Part shown: positions 52,701 through 61,371 of the stretch, piece after piece | How positions within the stretch are numbered: the stretch's first letter is position 1 | Layout: the number at the start of each line of letters is the position of its first letter | Origin: Ravibacter sp964559125 | GTDB lineage: Bacteria; Bacteroidota; Bacteroidia; Cytophagales; Spirosomataceae | DNA: 62,675 bases | Assembly (NCBI GenBank): GCA_964559125.1 | Contig: CAZLGW010000035.1 | Coordinates: 1-62,675 of the forward strand | Direction: 5' to 3' | The notes under the pieces: model-generated | The model's input: the letters and a program-made list of their open reading frames with translations, nothing else | Database searches by the model: none | Told to the model about the DNA's origin: nothing | Position numbers and translations under genes: made by a program

Positions 52701-53891
52701 ATACTGCTCAACCTGCTTTCCAACGCTTTCAGGTTTACGCCCGACAACGGCCGGGTGACGGTGGAAGCAGCACTATGCGAAGTGATGCAGGATCCGGACC
52801 GTCCTGTGCTGGAAATCCACGTCAGGGATACGGGGATCGGGATACCGGCCGATAAGCAGGAAAAAATATTCGACAGCTTCTACCAGGCCGACCTGCCTGC
52901 CGGGTATGTCAACCAGGGCAGCGGCATCGGCTTGTCGATCGTAAGCGACTTCGTGAAGGTCATGGGCGGCAGCGTCCGTCTGCAAAGCGAAGAAGGTGCC
53001 GGAAGCTGTTTTACCATACAACTGCCTTTACCGGAACACAGTGTCGCGGTTTCCGCTGCTGAGACTACGTTTGCGATAACTAAATCTTCCGAAGCCATGC
53101 TTTCGGGGCCTACGGAAACACCAGGTGCGAAGCCGGCGCTGCTGCTGGTGGAGGACCACGACGAATTCCGGACCTGGCTCCGCGACAATCTCCGGGACTA
53201 CTACCAGGTAATTGAGGCCGTAAACGGCAGGGAAGGGCTCGCCAGAGCGCTGGATAGCTCCCCGGAACTTATCGTAAGTGACGTGATGATGCCCAAAATG
53301 AATGGGCTGGAGCTTTGTCGTCAGCTGAAATCGAATGCAGCCACATCGCACGTTCCCGTGCTGCTGCTCACGGCGAGGTCTTCGGAAGAACAAAAACTGG
53401 AAGGATACGATACCGGTGCGCAGGATTATATCGTGAAGCCTTTCAACCTCGACCTTCTCCTTTCCAGGCTTCGGAGCATGCGGAAGCAGCAGCAGGCCGC
53501 CAGGGAGGCGTTCAGGAAACAGATTATTATCAAAGGGAAAGACATCCCGATCACGCCGGTCGACGAGAAATTTATTGAATCCGCCATCTCCATCGTAGAA
53601 AAAAACATTGGTAATCCCGACTTTTCCATCGGGCAATTCGGCCGGGAAATAGGTATGAGCCGTATCCACCTCTACCGCCGGCTTCATGCACTTACAGGTA
53701 AGGCTCCGGTTGACTTTGTAAGGGCCATACGGATGGAGCGGGCGCAGCAACTCCTCGAAAAAAGCCAGCTTACGGTAGCCGAAATTGCCTACCAGGTAGG
53801 TTATAACGACCCGAAATACTTCACCAGGCAATTCCGGAAAGTGTTCAACATACTCCCCTCGCAACTCTCCGGAAAGCATTCCCACAACTGA
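49773..53891 (+). CDS. Hybrid two-component system sensor-regulator (HTCS) with AraC output
   Basis: A one-protein two-component system of about 1372 residues. I start it at ATG 49773, where a signal anchor begins (MKISCRLFISFFLLSLVLLS); a TTG at 49638 would add 45 residues before it. Domains: periplasmic two-propeller sensor (about 25-690) built of WIGT/LWIGT repeats; Y_Y_Y domain (about 700-790); membrane helix near 816-832; HisKA with phospho-accepting His868 (FTNISHEFRTPLSL); HATPase (about 960-1085); receiver with Asp1170 (IVSDVMMPKMNG); and AraC helix-turn-helix (about 1265-1370). Such proteins bind oligosaccharide breakdown products and activate the adjacent Sus operon. It lies 214 nt before SusC and most likely regulates it. 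Confidence 0.95.
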   Translation: MKISCRLFISFFLLSLVLLSAGWGVFAQSATYQFMHFDIRQGLSNNQVNCFLKDRKGFLWFGTLSGLNRYDGYAIRTFLRDRADSTSLRSNHILRLSEAPDGKIWVTTIDGITVYNPDTERFTHSHLPECRRYGIPEGDITDISRDPGGNYWFLHAAEGVFVFLPSENRTVRIAPAPPVPVTGISHDRHGNTWLIRQDGMLLQIDGNTYKVVYTSDHLRETYAGALLNYRVYCDRDDDLWIYVERDNKGIFHFDARTRAFRQFRKERGKLNADIIMGVVEDNRGTIWIGTDHGGINLLNKESWKIQHLVRGDQEKDLRQNTINALYKDAEGIIWIGMYKEGINYYHENIYRFPHYAAGPTGLGELPYHDFNRFAEDADGNLWMGSNGAGLLFYDRKSGAFRQYLHDPQNPNSIGSNVIVSLLTDSRQNLWIGTYYGGLTRFDGRNFTTYRHDPDNPESISDDSVWEILEDRAGNLWIGTLNGGLELLDRKTGRFRHFPAGAPNSVHASYVSEILEDRNGMLWIGTSYGLETYNPVTGIFERHYLTNPGDPQSLSSNLVMAILEDSRGTIWVGTQEGLNAFDPETGRFRVFRKEDGLPHNTVLSIVEDNTGGLWLGTSNGICHLKPEGGPGQWEPVITNYDISDGLQGTEFTENAAFKTSEGELIFGGVKGINIFHPEKIEPPGSSPKVVLLDFSLFSKKLKPGDKIDGRTVLASSITESREITLHHNANSFEVGFAALDFFYAEKTSYRYKLDGFNQDWVPADRMLRRATYTNIDPGEYTFRVSASNREGIWNPEDTTLRITILPPPWRTKTAYGIYACLLAGLLYGARKAVQKRERLRYERKQKQREARRSQELYEMKTRFFTNISHEFRTPLSLILAPLEKLMKETSDNARLSQLSMIGRNARRLLHLVNQLLDFQKLEVQELKNNPANGDIIAFIRDVVSSFSDLSEKKSIQLGFQSEIGSLYLDFDQDKLEKILLNLLSNAFRFTPDNGRVTVEAALCEVMQDPDRPVLEIHVRDTGIGIPADKQEKIFDSFYQADLPAGYVNQGSGIGLSIVSDFVKVMGGSVRLQSEEGAGSCFTIQLPLPEHSVAVSAAETTFAITKSSEAMLSGPTETPGAKPALLLVEDHDEFRTWLRDNLRDYYQVIEAVNGREGLARALDSSPELIVSDVMMPKMNGLELCRQLKSNAATSHVPVLLLTARSSEEQKLEGYDTGAQDYIVKPFNLDLLLSRLRSMRKQQQAAREAFRKQIIIKGKDIPITPVDEKFIESAISIVEKNIGNPDFSIGQFGREIGMSRIHLYRRLHALTGKAPVDFVRAIRMERAQQLLEKSQLTVAEIAYQVGYNDPKYFTRQFRKVFNILPSQLSGKHSHN

Positions 53892-53962
53892 TAGTTTACG
53901 TATGTAACCTGCGATCAGGCAGAATGTAACATTTGTCCTCCCTGGCCCCAAACAGGCCTTTG

Positions 53963-53970
53963 TACTTTTG
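53963..53970 (+). promoter_or_regulatory. Putative -7 box of the susCD operon
   Basis: TACTTTTG is an exact TAnnTTTG match 135 nt upstream of the SusC ATG, giving a leader of about 130 nt. The expected TTTG is 27 nt upstream (53932-53935) instead of about 19, as is common for promoters that need an activator. The HTCS regulator is encoded immediately upstream. Confidence 0.4.
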
Positions 53971-54105
53971 TAATGCGGTTTTGCAGAATATTTAGCATGC
54001 TTATTAGCCACATGGTAAAATGAAATTTTATCAGACTGTGAGAAGCTGATGCTGTCGCAAAAGCCGCATTGTCAAAATGACCTTTTAAACTAACCAATCC
54101 ATTTT

Positions 54106-57100
54106 ATGAGACAACTTTTGCTCTTTTGCCTCACTTTGGGTGCTTTTTGCGCGTATGGTCAGTCCCCGGCTGTCCGCGGTACGGTGCGGGATATCCAAAC
54201 CAGGGAGCCAATGCCCGGTGTTTCCGTGCTGGTGAAAGGAACGACCACCGGCACCGTCACCCGGGCCGACGGCACTTTCTCCGTTGAAGTAAAAAGGGGG
54301 GAGATATTGTCCTTCTCTTTTATCGGGTACCAGGCCCGCGAGATCGAGGTTTCCGGCCAGTCGGAGCTGGAAGTGCTCCTGACCGAAGATGTCATGCAGC
54401 TATCGGAAATTACGGTAACAGCGCTTGGGATCAAACGCGAAAAGCGGGCACTGGGGTATGCGGTTTCTGACGTAGGCAGCGAAAACATCGCCAACAACGG
54501 TGAGACCAACCCAATCGCCTCCATAGCCGGAAAAGTGGCCGGAGTCAGCATTTCGTCTACTACTGCCGGACCTACCGGTTCGAGCCGTGTGGTGATTAGG
54601 GGTATCAGGGAGCTCCAGGGTAGTAACCAACCCTTGTATGTGATCGACGGCGTGCCTGCCGTGAACGGCAATATCGGAAGCGCTACCCAATGGGGCGGCT
54701 TCGACCTGGGCGACGGCCTGTCGGATATCAACCCTAACGACATCGAGTCTATATCGGTCCTGAAAGGTTCCGCTGCTGCGGCGCTGTACGGTAGCCGTGC
54801 GCTCAACGGCGTGATCCTGATCACGACCAAAGGCGGGAAATCCCAGAAGGGGATCGGTGTGGAAGTCAACAGCTCGCTTACACTCGACAGGATCTCTACC
54901 CACCTCGACGAACGGCAGAAGGTATACGGACAAGGCAACGACGGGGTTTTCCCTACCGATCCTTTGCAGGCGCGTAACATTACCTCGAACTGGGGGCCGC
55001 GCTTCACCGATTTTGAAACCATCACCCAGGCCGACGGCACGGTGCGACCGTATCAATTCATGGAAAATAATATCCAGGATTTCTTCAGCGTCGGCAAAAC
55101 CTGGATGAACACCCTGGCGGTGACCGGTGGCAATGACGGGAATAGCGCGCGCTTTTCGTATTCCAATATCACCAACGATGATATCGTTCCGAAGAGCGGG
55201 TTCGACAAGCATATTTTCTCGCTCCGGGCCTCCTCGAAGATCTCGGAAAAGCTGTCGATCGAGGGGAAGGTGAATTATACTACTGAAAAAATACGCAACC
55301 GTCCGGCCCTGACCGATAACGTTAACAACATCGGCAACGGTCTGCTCGGCCTGGCGGCCAATTTCGACCAGGCATGGCTCCAGGACTATCAGAACCCGGA
55401 TGGCACCTACAAGAACTACACCGGCAACATCTACCGGGCCAACCCATACTGGACGATCAATAAAACCTTCAACAGGAGCACCCGCGAAAGGGTAGGAGGG
55501 TATATGAACCTCAACTACCAGTTTAGCCCTTCGCTGAGCGTGAACCTCCAGGCCGGCACCGATTTCTTTTCGTTCAGCCACGATGCCTTTTACGACAAGT
55601 TCACGCCCGCTTACGACGGAGGGGCGCTCCACCAGCTTTCTATGAACGTAAAGGAGACCAATTTGCAGGGATTGCTTAATTATAACACCAACCTGGGTGA
55701 AAATTTCAAGCTCTCCGCCATGGCAGGCGCCAACCTGATGAAATACCGCAGCCAGGGGAACAACATCAACGGTACCCAGATCATACAACCCGGCACAGCC
55801 AACCTGGTCAATTTCACTGAAACGATCATCCAGCCTTTCGACAACCGGAAGGAGATCCAGTCACTCTTTGCCAGCGCCCAGCTGAGCTTTAGGGAGTATG
55901 TCTTCTTCAACCTGCAGGGCCGCAACGACTGGGCCTCTACGTTGCCTCCGCACAACAATTCGTTCTTCTATCCGTCGGCCGATATCAGCTTCGTGGTGTC
56001 CGACGCCTTTAATATTGATTCGCCGGCATTGTCATTTGCTAAATTACGAGCCTCGCTCGGGCAGGTGGGAAGCGATTTCGACCCGTATAAGACCACCTTT
56101 GCCTATAGTCTGACAGGCCGCTCGCTGAGAGGATTCCCGATGGGCGAAATACTCGGGTCGTCGATCCCCAATGCAGACCTCAAGCCTCAGAAAAAGACCT
56201 CCTTCGAAATCGGTACCGATGTCCGGCTCTTTCGCGACCGGATAGGCATCGACCTGACCTACTACGACGAAACGACCAATGACGTGCTGCTCGATATTAC
56301 CGTGCCGGAAACTACCGGCTTTAATACGGCGTCGCTCAATGCCGCTAAGCTCCGCAACCGGGGCGTGGAATTGCTCATCAACACCACGCCTGTAAAGCTT
56401 TCCAACAGCTTCCAGTGGGATTTGTCGTTCAACTTTGCCCGGAACGTAAACGAAGTCGTGGAGCTGAGCGATATGCTCGAAACCTTCACGGTAGCCGAGG
56501 CACGCTGGGCCGGCGCCACCATTATTGCCGAAAAAGGAAAACCGTTCGGGACTATTATGGGCAATGCTTTCCTGAGGGATGCAAACGGCAACCGGGTGTT
56601 CAATTCGAGCAATGGCGAGCCGTTGCCGACCAGCCGGCCCGTAGCGCTGGGCAACACCCTTCCCAAATGGACCGGCGGGCTGATCACTTCGGTGTCGTAT
56701 AAGGGGCTGCAGCTTAAGGCAGCGCTCGATATCCGGGTTGGAGGCGACCTTTTTTCCATGACCAATATGACCATGCACATGAACGGCTCGCATGCTAATA
56801 CGGAAGCCGGTCGCGATTCCTGGAACGAATACCACCAGGATCGACGGGCTGCTCAACTGGCTGCCCAGGCGGCAGGCGTTGATGGCAATATCGACGATCC
56901 GGCGAGCCCCTACTATGTGGACCGCGCCAACAGGGGGTATATCGGCGAAGGTGTAAACCAGGAAGGAGAAATAAACAATATCGCCATCAGCCCGGCCGCT
57001 TACTGGCAGGCCATTGGCAACAACATCCCGGAGCCATTTATCTACAATGGCGGGTACATCAAGCTGCGGGATCTCGGTCTTAGCTATACGTTTTCTCATG

Positions 57101-57291
57101 AGCTGCTGAGTAAAACGCCGTTCCGCACCGCAACACTGGGAGTGATCGGGCGTAACCTGCTGATTCTTCAAAAGAGCACGCCTAACATCGACCCGGAGTC
57201 GAATTACAACAACGGGAACGGCCAGGGATTCGAGTACGGGTCGCTTCCGGGGCGTCAGCGCTATGGCTTTAACCTCATTCTCAAATTTTAA
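54106..57291 (+). CDS. SusC/RagA family TonB-linked outer-membrane transporter
   Basis: A TonB-dependent glycan importer of 1061 residues. Signal peptide 1-19 (FCAYGQ). A carboxypeptidase-regulatory-like domain follows (about 22-95: VRGTVRDIQTREPMPGVSVL, GTVTRADGTFSVEV), then the plug (about 115-240: GIRELQGSNQPLYVIDGVP, then LKGSAAAALYGSRALNGVILI). The large beta-barrel ends in RYGFNLILKF with a terminal Phe. It pairs with the SusD-like lipoprotein encoded 13 nt downstream. Together they bind oligosaccharides at the surface and move them to the periplasm using TonB energy. The cargo is not readable from sequence; downstream enzymes suggest a hexosamine-containing or sulfated glycan. It is the first gene of the operon behind the HTCS. 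Confidence 0.96.
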   Translation: MRQLLLFCLTLGAFCAYGQSPAVRGTVRDIQTREPMPGVSVLVKGTTTGTVTRADGTFSVEVKRGEILSFSFIGYQAREIEVSGQSELEVLLTEDVMQLSEITVTALGIKREKRALGYAVSDVGSENIANNGETNPIASIAGKVAGVSISSTTAGPTGSSRVVIRGIRELQGSNQPLYVIDGVPAVNGNIGSATQWGGFDLGDGLSDINPNDIESISVLKGSAAAALYGSRALNGVILITTKGGKSQKGIGVEVNSSLTLDRISTHLDERQKVYGQGNDGVFPTDPLQARNITSNWGPRFTDFETITQADGTVRPYQFMENNIQDFFSVGKTWMNTLAVTGGNDGNSARFSYSNITNDDIVPKSGFDKHIFSLRASSKISEKLSIEGKVNYTTEKIRNRPALTDNVNNIGNGLLGLAANFDQAWLQDYQNPDGTYKNYTGNIYRANPYWTINKTFNRSTRERVGGYMNLNYQFSPSLSVNLQAGTDFFSFSHDAFYDKFTPAYDGGALHQLSMNVKETNLQGLLNYNTNLGENFKLSAMAGANLMKYRSQGNNINGTQIIQPGTANLVNFTETIIQPFDNRKEIQSLFASAQLSFREYVFFNLQGRNDWASTLPPHNNSFFYPSADISFVVSDAFNIDSPALSFAKLRASLGQVGSDFDPYKTTFAYSLTGRSLRGFPMGEILGSSIPNADLKPQKKTSFEIGTDVRLFRDRIGIDLTYYDETTNDVLLDITVPETTGFNTASLNAAKLRNRGVELLINTTPVKLSNSFQWDLSFNFARNVNEVVELSDMLETFTVAEARWAGATIIAEKGKPFGTIMGNAFLRDANGNRVFNSSNGEPLPTSRPVALGNTLPKWTGGLITSVSYKGLQLKAALDIRVGGDLFSMTNMTMHMNGSHANTEAGRDSWNEYHQDRRAAQLAAQAAGVDGNIDDPASPYYVDRANRGYIGEGVNQEGEINNIAISPAAYWQAIGNNIPEPFIYNGGYIKLRDLGLSYTFSHELLSKTPFRTATLGVIGRNLLILQKSTPNIDPESNYNNGNGQGFEYGSLPGRQRYGFNLILKF

Positions 57292-57304
57292 TACTGCTAC
57301 TGAT

Positions 57305-58909
57305 ATGCGTAAGATAGCTTTATATATAGGTATAGTCGGGCTGTTGGCACAAATGTCCTGCACCGACCACTTCGAAGACCTCAACAAAAACCCGGCAGGC
57401 TTTGCCTCGATCGATCCCGGTGTGCAGCTTACCAAGATCATGGCCGACCTCTCGGGACAGCGCGAAGACGTATGGCGCTACGACCTTGCCATTTCCTCGC
57501 CGCTTATCCAGCACCTGGCCGGCTCGTGGTGGACGCAGCACGGCGGGCAGTACCGTATCCTTGACAAAGGCCAGTGGTATACGCTTTGGGAAAGTTCCTA
57601 CCCGCGCGACCTCAAGAACATCCAGGACCTGGTCGACCGCACCGCTGAAGACCCCGAGCTTGTCAATATGCACGCTGCAGGCAGGATAATGAGGGTTTAT
57701 ATTTACTCGCGCCTCACCGACCTCTACGGCGATATACCCTATTCGGAAGCCATCAAAGGTTATACCGAAAAGAAGTTCCTGCCTAAATACGACCGCCAGG
57801 AAGATATTTATAACGATTTCTTCAAAGAACTCGACGAAGCGATATCGGCAATGGACGCTTCCAGGCCCGGGGTGAAAGGTGATGTCTTTTTTGACGGGGA
57901 TGTAGAGCGATGGAAGAAATTCGGAAACTCACTCCGTCTCCGCCTGGGATTCAGGCTCACGAAAGTCAAACCGGACCTGGCCCGCCAGCAGGTAGAGGCC
58001 GCAGTATCCGCGGGTGTGATGACCAGTAACGCACATACCTGCATGCTCCGGCATGACCCCATCAATTATACATACGGGGAAAACCGGGGCAACGGCAGAT
58101 CGCAGGTATTCCAGGCCGACGTATCGTCGTCGGGTTTCCGGCTCACCAATACGCTGGTCGATTACCTGAAGGAAACCAAAGATCCCCGCCTTTTCATTTA
58201 TGGCGGTACCTACCTGCCCCTCAACGGGAGCGAGCAGATCGATAACCGGAGCAACCTCGACGTAACCCCTTATTTCCAGGAAGGACTGGCTTACGGCGCG
58301 ATGTCGTGGAATGTCTGGATGCCCAACGAAACCATCGTGACCGGATCGGGCGAAGAAGTCGTGATCCCTACTTCGCACCGGCGCATGCAGCCGAGCAAGT
58401 ATGTCGCCGCGCTCAATGCGCCTTTCTTCCACCTTACTTATGCCGAAGTGGAATTCCTGCTTGCCGAGGCAGCAGCCAGGGGCTGGGCCGGGCAGACAGA
58501 TGTAGAAGCACATTTCAACAAAGGGATCCAGGCCGCCTGTGAGCTCATGGCCAGCTACCCGGATGCTCCGGCGATAGCACAGGCCGCGATCGACGGGCTA
58601 AAGGCCAGTTTCCAACCTTTTCCTTCGGACCTGGACAACCAGATGCGCGTCATACACGAGCAGATGTGGGTGCAATTTTTTCTCAACGGCCCGGAGGCCT
58701 ATGCCAATTACCGGCGTACGGGTTACCCCGAGCTGGTGCCATTTACGTCGGTCGACTGGTATACCAGCGGAACCAACGGCATTATGCCCCGGAGGTTTTT
58801 CTACCCGGAATCGGAGTCCGTTCAGAACCCGACCAATTACCAGGAGGCCGTGTCCAGGCTTGGCGGCGAGGACGATTGGCTGAAACGGGTATGGTGGGAT
58901 AAAGAATAG
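57305..58909 (+). CDS. SusD/RagB family nutrient-binding outer-membrane lipoprotein
   Basis: A surface lipoprotein of 534 residues. I start it at ATG 57305, where a signal with lipobox begins (LLAQMSC, lipidated Cys near residue 19); an upstream in-frame ATG at 57263 would overlap the SusC gene and hide the signal. HFEDLNKNPAGF after the lipid site is typical of the SusD-like-2 group. ADLYGDIPYSEA-type sequence (LTDLYGDIPYSEAIKGY near 140) and FHLTYAEVEFLLAEAAARGW (near 388) mark the TPR-like helical core. It forms a lid on the SusC barrel and captures the glycan. Four further plus-strand genes follow closely, so this is the second gene of a probable five-gene operon. Confidence 0.95.
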   Translation: MRKIALYIGIVGLLAQMSCTDHFEDLNKNPAGFASIDPGVQLTKIMADLSGQREDVWRYDLAISSPLIQHLAGSWWTQHGGQYRILDKGQWYTLWESSYPRDLKNIQDLVDRTAEDPELVNMHAAGRIMRVYIYSRLTDLYGDIPYSEAIKGYTEKKFLPKYDRQEDIYNDFFKELDEAISAMDASRPGVKGDVFFDGDVERWKKFGNSLRLRLGFRLTKVKPDLARQQVEAAVSAGVMTSNAHTCMLRHDPINYTYGENRGNGRSQVFQADVSSSGFRLTNTLVDYLKETKDPRLFIYGGTYLPLNGSEQIDNRSNLDVTPYFQEGLAYGAMSWNVWMPNETIVTGSGEEVVIPTSHRRMQPSKYVAALNAPFFHLTYAEVEFLLAEAAARGWAGQTDVEAHFNKGIQAACELMASYPDAPAIAQAAIDGLKASFQPFPSDLDNQMRVIHEQMWVQFFLNGPEAYANYRRTGYPELVPFTSVDWYTSGTNGIMPRRFFYPESESVQNPTNYQEAVSRLGGEDDWLKRVWWDKE

Positions 58910-58925
58910 ACCCTGAGACGTGGCT

Positions 58926-60260
58926 ATGCGTATACTTTTTTACCTGGTACCGGTGGCCTTGATGCCATGGTTGCTGTGTGGCTGCAGCGCTCCGGACGGG
59001 GATCCGGCTCCCGGTACGGAGCAGATCACCGTCCGGAACGACGAACGCGCAGCACTGACCGCCGGTATCAGGTTCAGTCTCACCCGTGAAAGCGACGCCC
59101 GCATAAAGTACTGGCCGGCCGGTAGTAATGAATCGGAGGCAACACTTTCTCCCGTATCGCCGGCAGGAAGGAATCACAACATTCCCCTGTTTGCCTTACG
59201 CGGGAACACCGCCTACCATCTCCGGGTTATTTCCGGCGGCAGGGAATCTGACATGACGACCTTTACCACGGCCGCAGTACCTGAAAACGTCACCGCCTTT
59301 TATGACGAGGCCCAAAACCATATCAGCGGCAATCCCGATGGCTGCTTTCTTTTTCATACCGGCACCAGGCCCGGCTGCGCCTACCTGGTCGGGCCCGACG
59401 GACGGCTGCTCTGGTACCGGTTAATGCCTGGTACGGTAAAAGCGCTGAGGGTTACACCTAAAAATACGCTCCTGGCATTGCTCGACGATCTCGATTCTCC
59501 ATTTGCCGATGGTAATATCCTGCTGGAAACGACCTGGGCAGGCGATACGCTCTTTCATCTGAAGCTCGGGGAAAAAGGGTTTGACAAAATGGCGCACCAC
59601 GACCTTCGGATGGACCGGGACGGGAATTACGTACTGATTACGAATGAGCAAAAAAAAGGGCTTCCCGGCGACGGGCTCCTGGTGCTCAACAACCGGGGTG
59701 AGAAAATCCGGGAATGGAGCACCTTTGACGAACTCACAGACATCGACCCGGTCAACTACGCGCAGCCCTGGGGCAACTCCCTCGCCATCGACAGCGACGG
59801 GCACTATATCGTGTCGTTCAGGGCGCTAAGCCAGGTCTGGAAAATCCACTCCGCCACCGGCAGGGTTTTATGGAAGCTGGGAGAACAAGGAGATTTCGAC
59901 TTGCCCGACGACGATTTCTTTCTTTTCCAGCATTTTGCCCACCGGGCCGGAAATGGGGAAATCCTGCTCTTCGATAACGGCAGCCCGCAGCGGCCGCTTT
60001 CCAGGGCGGTTTCCTATCGGGTGGACGAGGCCAGCCACAAAGCCGTTTCCGGAATTAAGGTTACACTACCGGCCCCGCTGTATTCCGCCATTATGGGAAG
60101 CGCATGCCTGCTTCCCGACGGCGCATTGCTCATGACCAGCTCCATGAATCATAAAATAATTAAAACCGGCCAAACCGGGGAAATAGCCTGGTCTATCAAT
60201 ACCGGCGGCCCGGTATACAGAACTGAATATATTGACAATCCATTCCCGATACACCTATGA
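58926..60260 (+). CDS. Arylsulfotransferase (ASST)-like lipoprotein
   Basis: The lipobox LLCGCS gives a lipidated Cys near residue 19. An Ig/fibronectin-like segment (about 35-110, RFSLTRESDARIKYW) precedes a six-bladed propeller with family motifs: AHHDLRMDRDGNYVLI, WGNSLAIDSDGHYIVSFRAL, VWKIHSATGRVLWKLG, and FFLFQHFAHRAGNGEILLFDNG. These match the aryl-sulfate sulfotransferase family, in which His residues in such positions carry the sulfuryl group. The enzyme would move sulfate between phenolic donors and acceptors in the periplasm or at the surface. The catalytic His of E. coli ASST cannot be assigned with certainty here. An alternative GTG start lies at 58920. The gene begins 16 nt after SusD and overlaps the next gene by 4 nt. 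Confidence 0.82.
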   Translation: MRILFYLVPVALMPWLLCGCSAPDGDPAPGTEQITVRNDERAALTAGIRFSLTRESDARIKYWPAGSNESEATLSPVSPAGRNHNIPLFALRGNTAYHLRVISGGRESDMTTFTTAAVPENVTAFYDEAQNHISGNPDGCFLFHTGTRPGCAYLVGPDGRLLWYRLMPGTVKALRVTPKNTLLALLDDLDSPFADGNILLETTWAGDTLFHLKLGEKGFDKMAHHDLRMDRDGNYVLITNEQKKGLPGDGLLVLNNRGEKIREWSTFDELTDIDPVNYAQPWGNSLAIDSDGHYIVSFRALSQVWKIHSATGRVLWKLGEQGDFDLPDDDFFLFQHFAHRAGNGEILLFDNGSPQRPLSRAVSYRVDEASHKAVSGIKVTLPAPLYSAIMGSACLLPDGALLMTSSMNHKIIKTGQTGEIAWSINTGGPVYRTEYIDNPFPIHL

Positions 60261-61330
60261 TCAGATGCATTCTTTTGCTTGCCTGCCTGCCGCTTGCACT
60301 TTTTTCGCAGGATAAAGCCCCGAAGCAGGACTCCCTCATCAGGGGATTCTGCATAGCGGCGCCTACCCCTTCGGAACATCCGCGGTTTGTAAAGTTTATC
60401 CGTGAAGAGCTTGCTTCCAGGAAGGTTAATACGCTCATACTGAGGGTGGATTTTGGGTACGAATATAAGTCCCACCCGGAGCTTAGGGATGCTCAGACAC
60501 TTTCTTCTTCGCAGGTGAAGGAGCTCGTCGCCGTATGCCGGGAAAACGGGATTAACCTCATCCCCCAGGTTAACCTGCTCGGGCACCAGTCGTGGGCAGA
60601 GCAAACCGGCAAGCTGCTGGAAATATACCCTCAGCTGGATGAAACGCCGCATGTCAAAATGCCGGAAAAACACAAATGGCCTAATGCTGACGGTCTGTAT
60701 TGCAAAAGCTACTGTCCGCTTCACCCCGAGGTGCACCCGATCGTCTTTGCACTCGTCGACGAGATTATGGAGGTGTTTGAAGCCAGCGATTTTCATGCCG
60801 GGATGGACGAAGTGTTTTATATCGGCGATGACCATTGTCCCCGCTGCGGAGGGCGCGATAAGGCTGAGCTTTTTGCCGGTGAGGTAAACCGCATCCGCCA
60901 TCATCTCCATGCCCGCGGGCGTCGTCTGTGGATATGGGGTGACCGGCTGCTCGACGGAAAAACCACCGGTCTCGGGATGTGGGAGGGCAGTATGAACAAC
61001 ACCCACCGTTCTGTAGACCTGATTGAAAAGGATGTGCTCATCTGCGACTGGCACTACGACCGCGCCGAGCCGACAGCGCACTACCTGGCTATGAAAGGAT
61101 TCGACGTGGTGACGTGCCCATGGAACAAGCCGGCGGTAGCGGTAAGTCAATACCACGACATGAACGCGTTTCACCGTAATGCCAATCCCGCATTGGCAAG
61201 CCGGTACCGCGGCATGATGCAGACGGTCTGGTCAGGAGCAGGCTCCTTTATGGATGCTTTCTACAAAACCGGTAGCGCCAACGGGACTACAGACTGCTTC
61301 CGGCAATTGTTTGACTTACTGAATCAATGA
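60257..61330 (+). CDS. GH20-like glycoside hydrolase (beta-N-acetylhexosaminidase family)
   Basis: A signal peptide (about 1-18, PLALFSQ) is followed by a single TIM-barrel domain. Family features are LILRVDFGYEYKSHPEL, VKELVAVCRENGINLIPQVN near residue 90, and the acid/base pair in HAGMDEVFYIGDDHC (Asp184-Glu185), with a later WGDR and a C-terminal Trp (QTVWSG). GH20 enzymes remove terminal beta-GlcNAc or GalNAc by substrate-assisted catalysis. The protein is short (357 residues) because it lacks the N-terminal GH20b domain, so it belongs to a compact subgroup whose substrate may differ. An unusual C-x-x-C (CPRC) next to the active site could bind metal. ATGA overlap with the ASST-like gene indicates one transcript. 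Confidence 0.83.
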   Translation: MIRCILLLACLPLALFSQDKAPKQDSLIRGFCIAAPTPSEHPRFVKFIREELASRKVNTLILRVDFGYEYKSHPELRDAQTLSSSQVKELVAVCRENGINLIPQVNLLGHQSWAEQTGKLLEIYPQLDETPHVKMPEKHKWPNADGLYCKSYCPLHPEVHPIVFALVDEIMEVFEASDFHAGMDEVFYIGDDHCPRCGGRDKAELFAGEVNRIRHHLHARGRRLWIWGDRLLDGKTTGLGMWEGSMNNTHRSVDLIEKDVLICDWHYDRAEPTAHYLAMKGFDVVTCPWNKPAVAVSQYHDMNAFHRNANPALASRYRGMMQTVWSGAGSFMDAFYKTGSANGTTDCFRQLFDLLNQ

Positions 61331-61371
61331 TGAGATAGCTGCCGGCTTTCAGAAGCTGATTGCTGATACAT

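Noticed and set aside
54400..55788. A 462-codon minus-strand frame antisense to SusC
   Set aside because: Shadow of a GC-rich, strongly conserved SusC gene; no motif and no promoter.
57263..57304. ATG start of SusD inside the SusC 3' end
   Set aside because: It would put 14 residues before the lipoprotein signal; the ATG at 57305 gives a proper lipobox signal.
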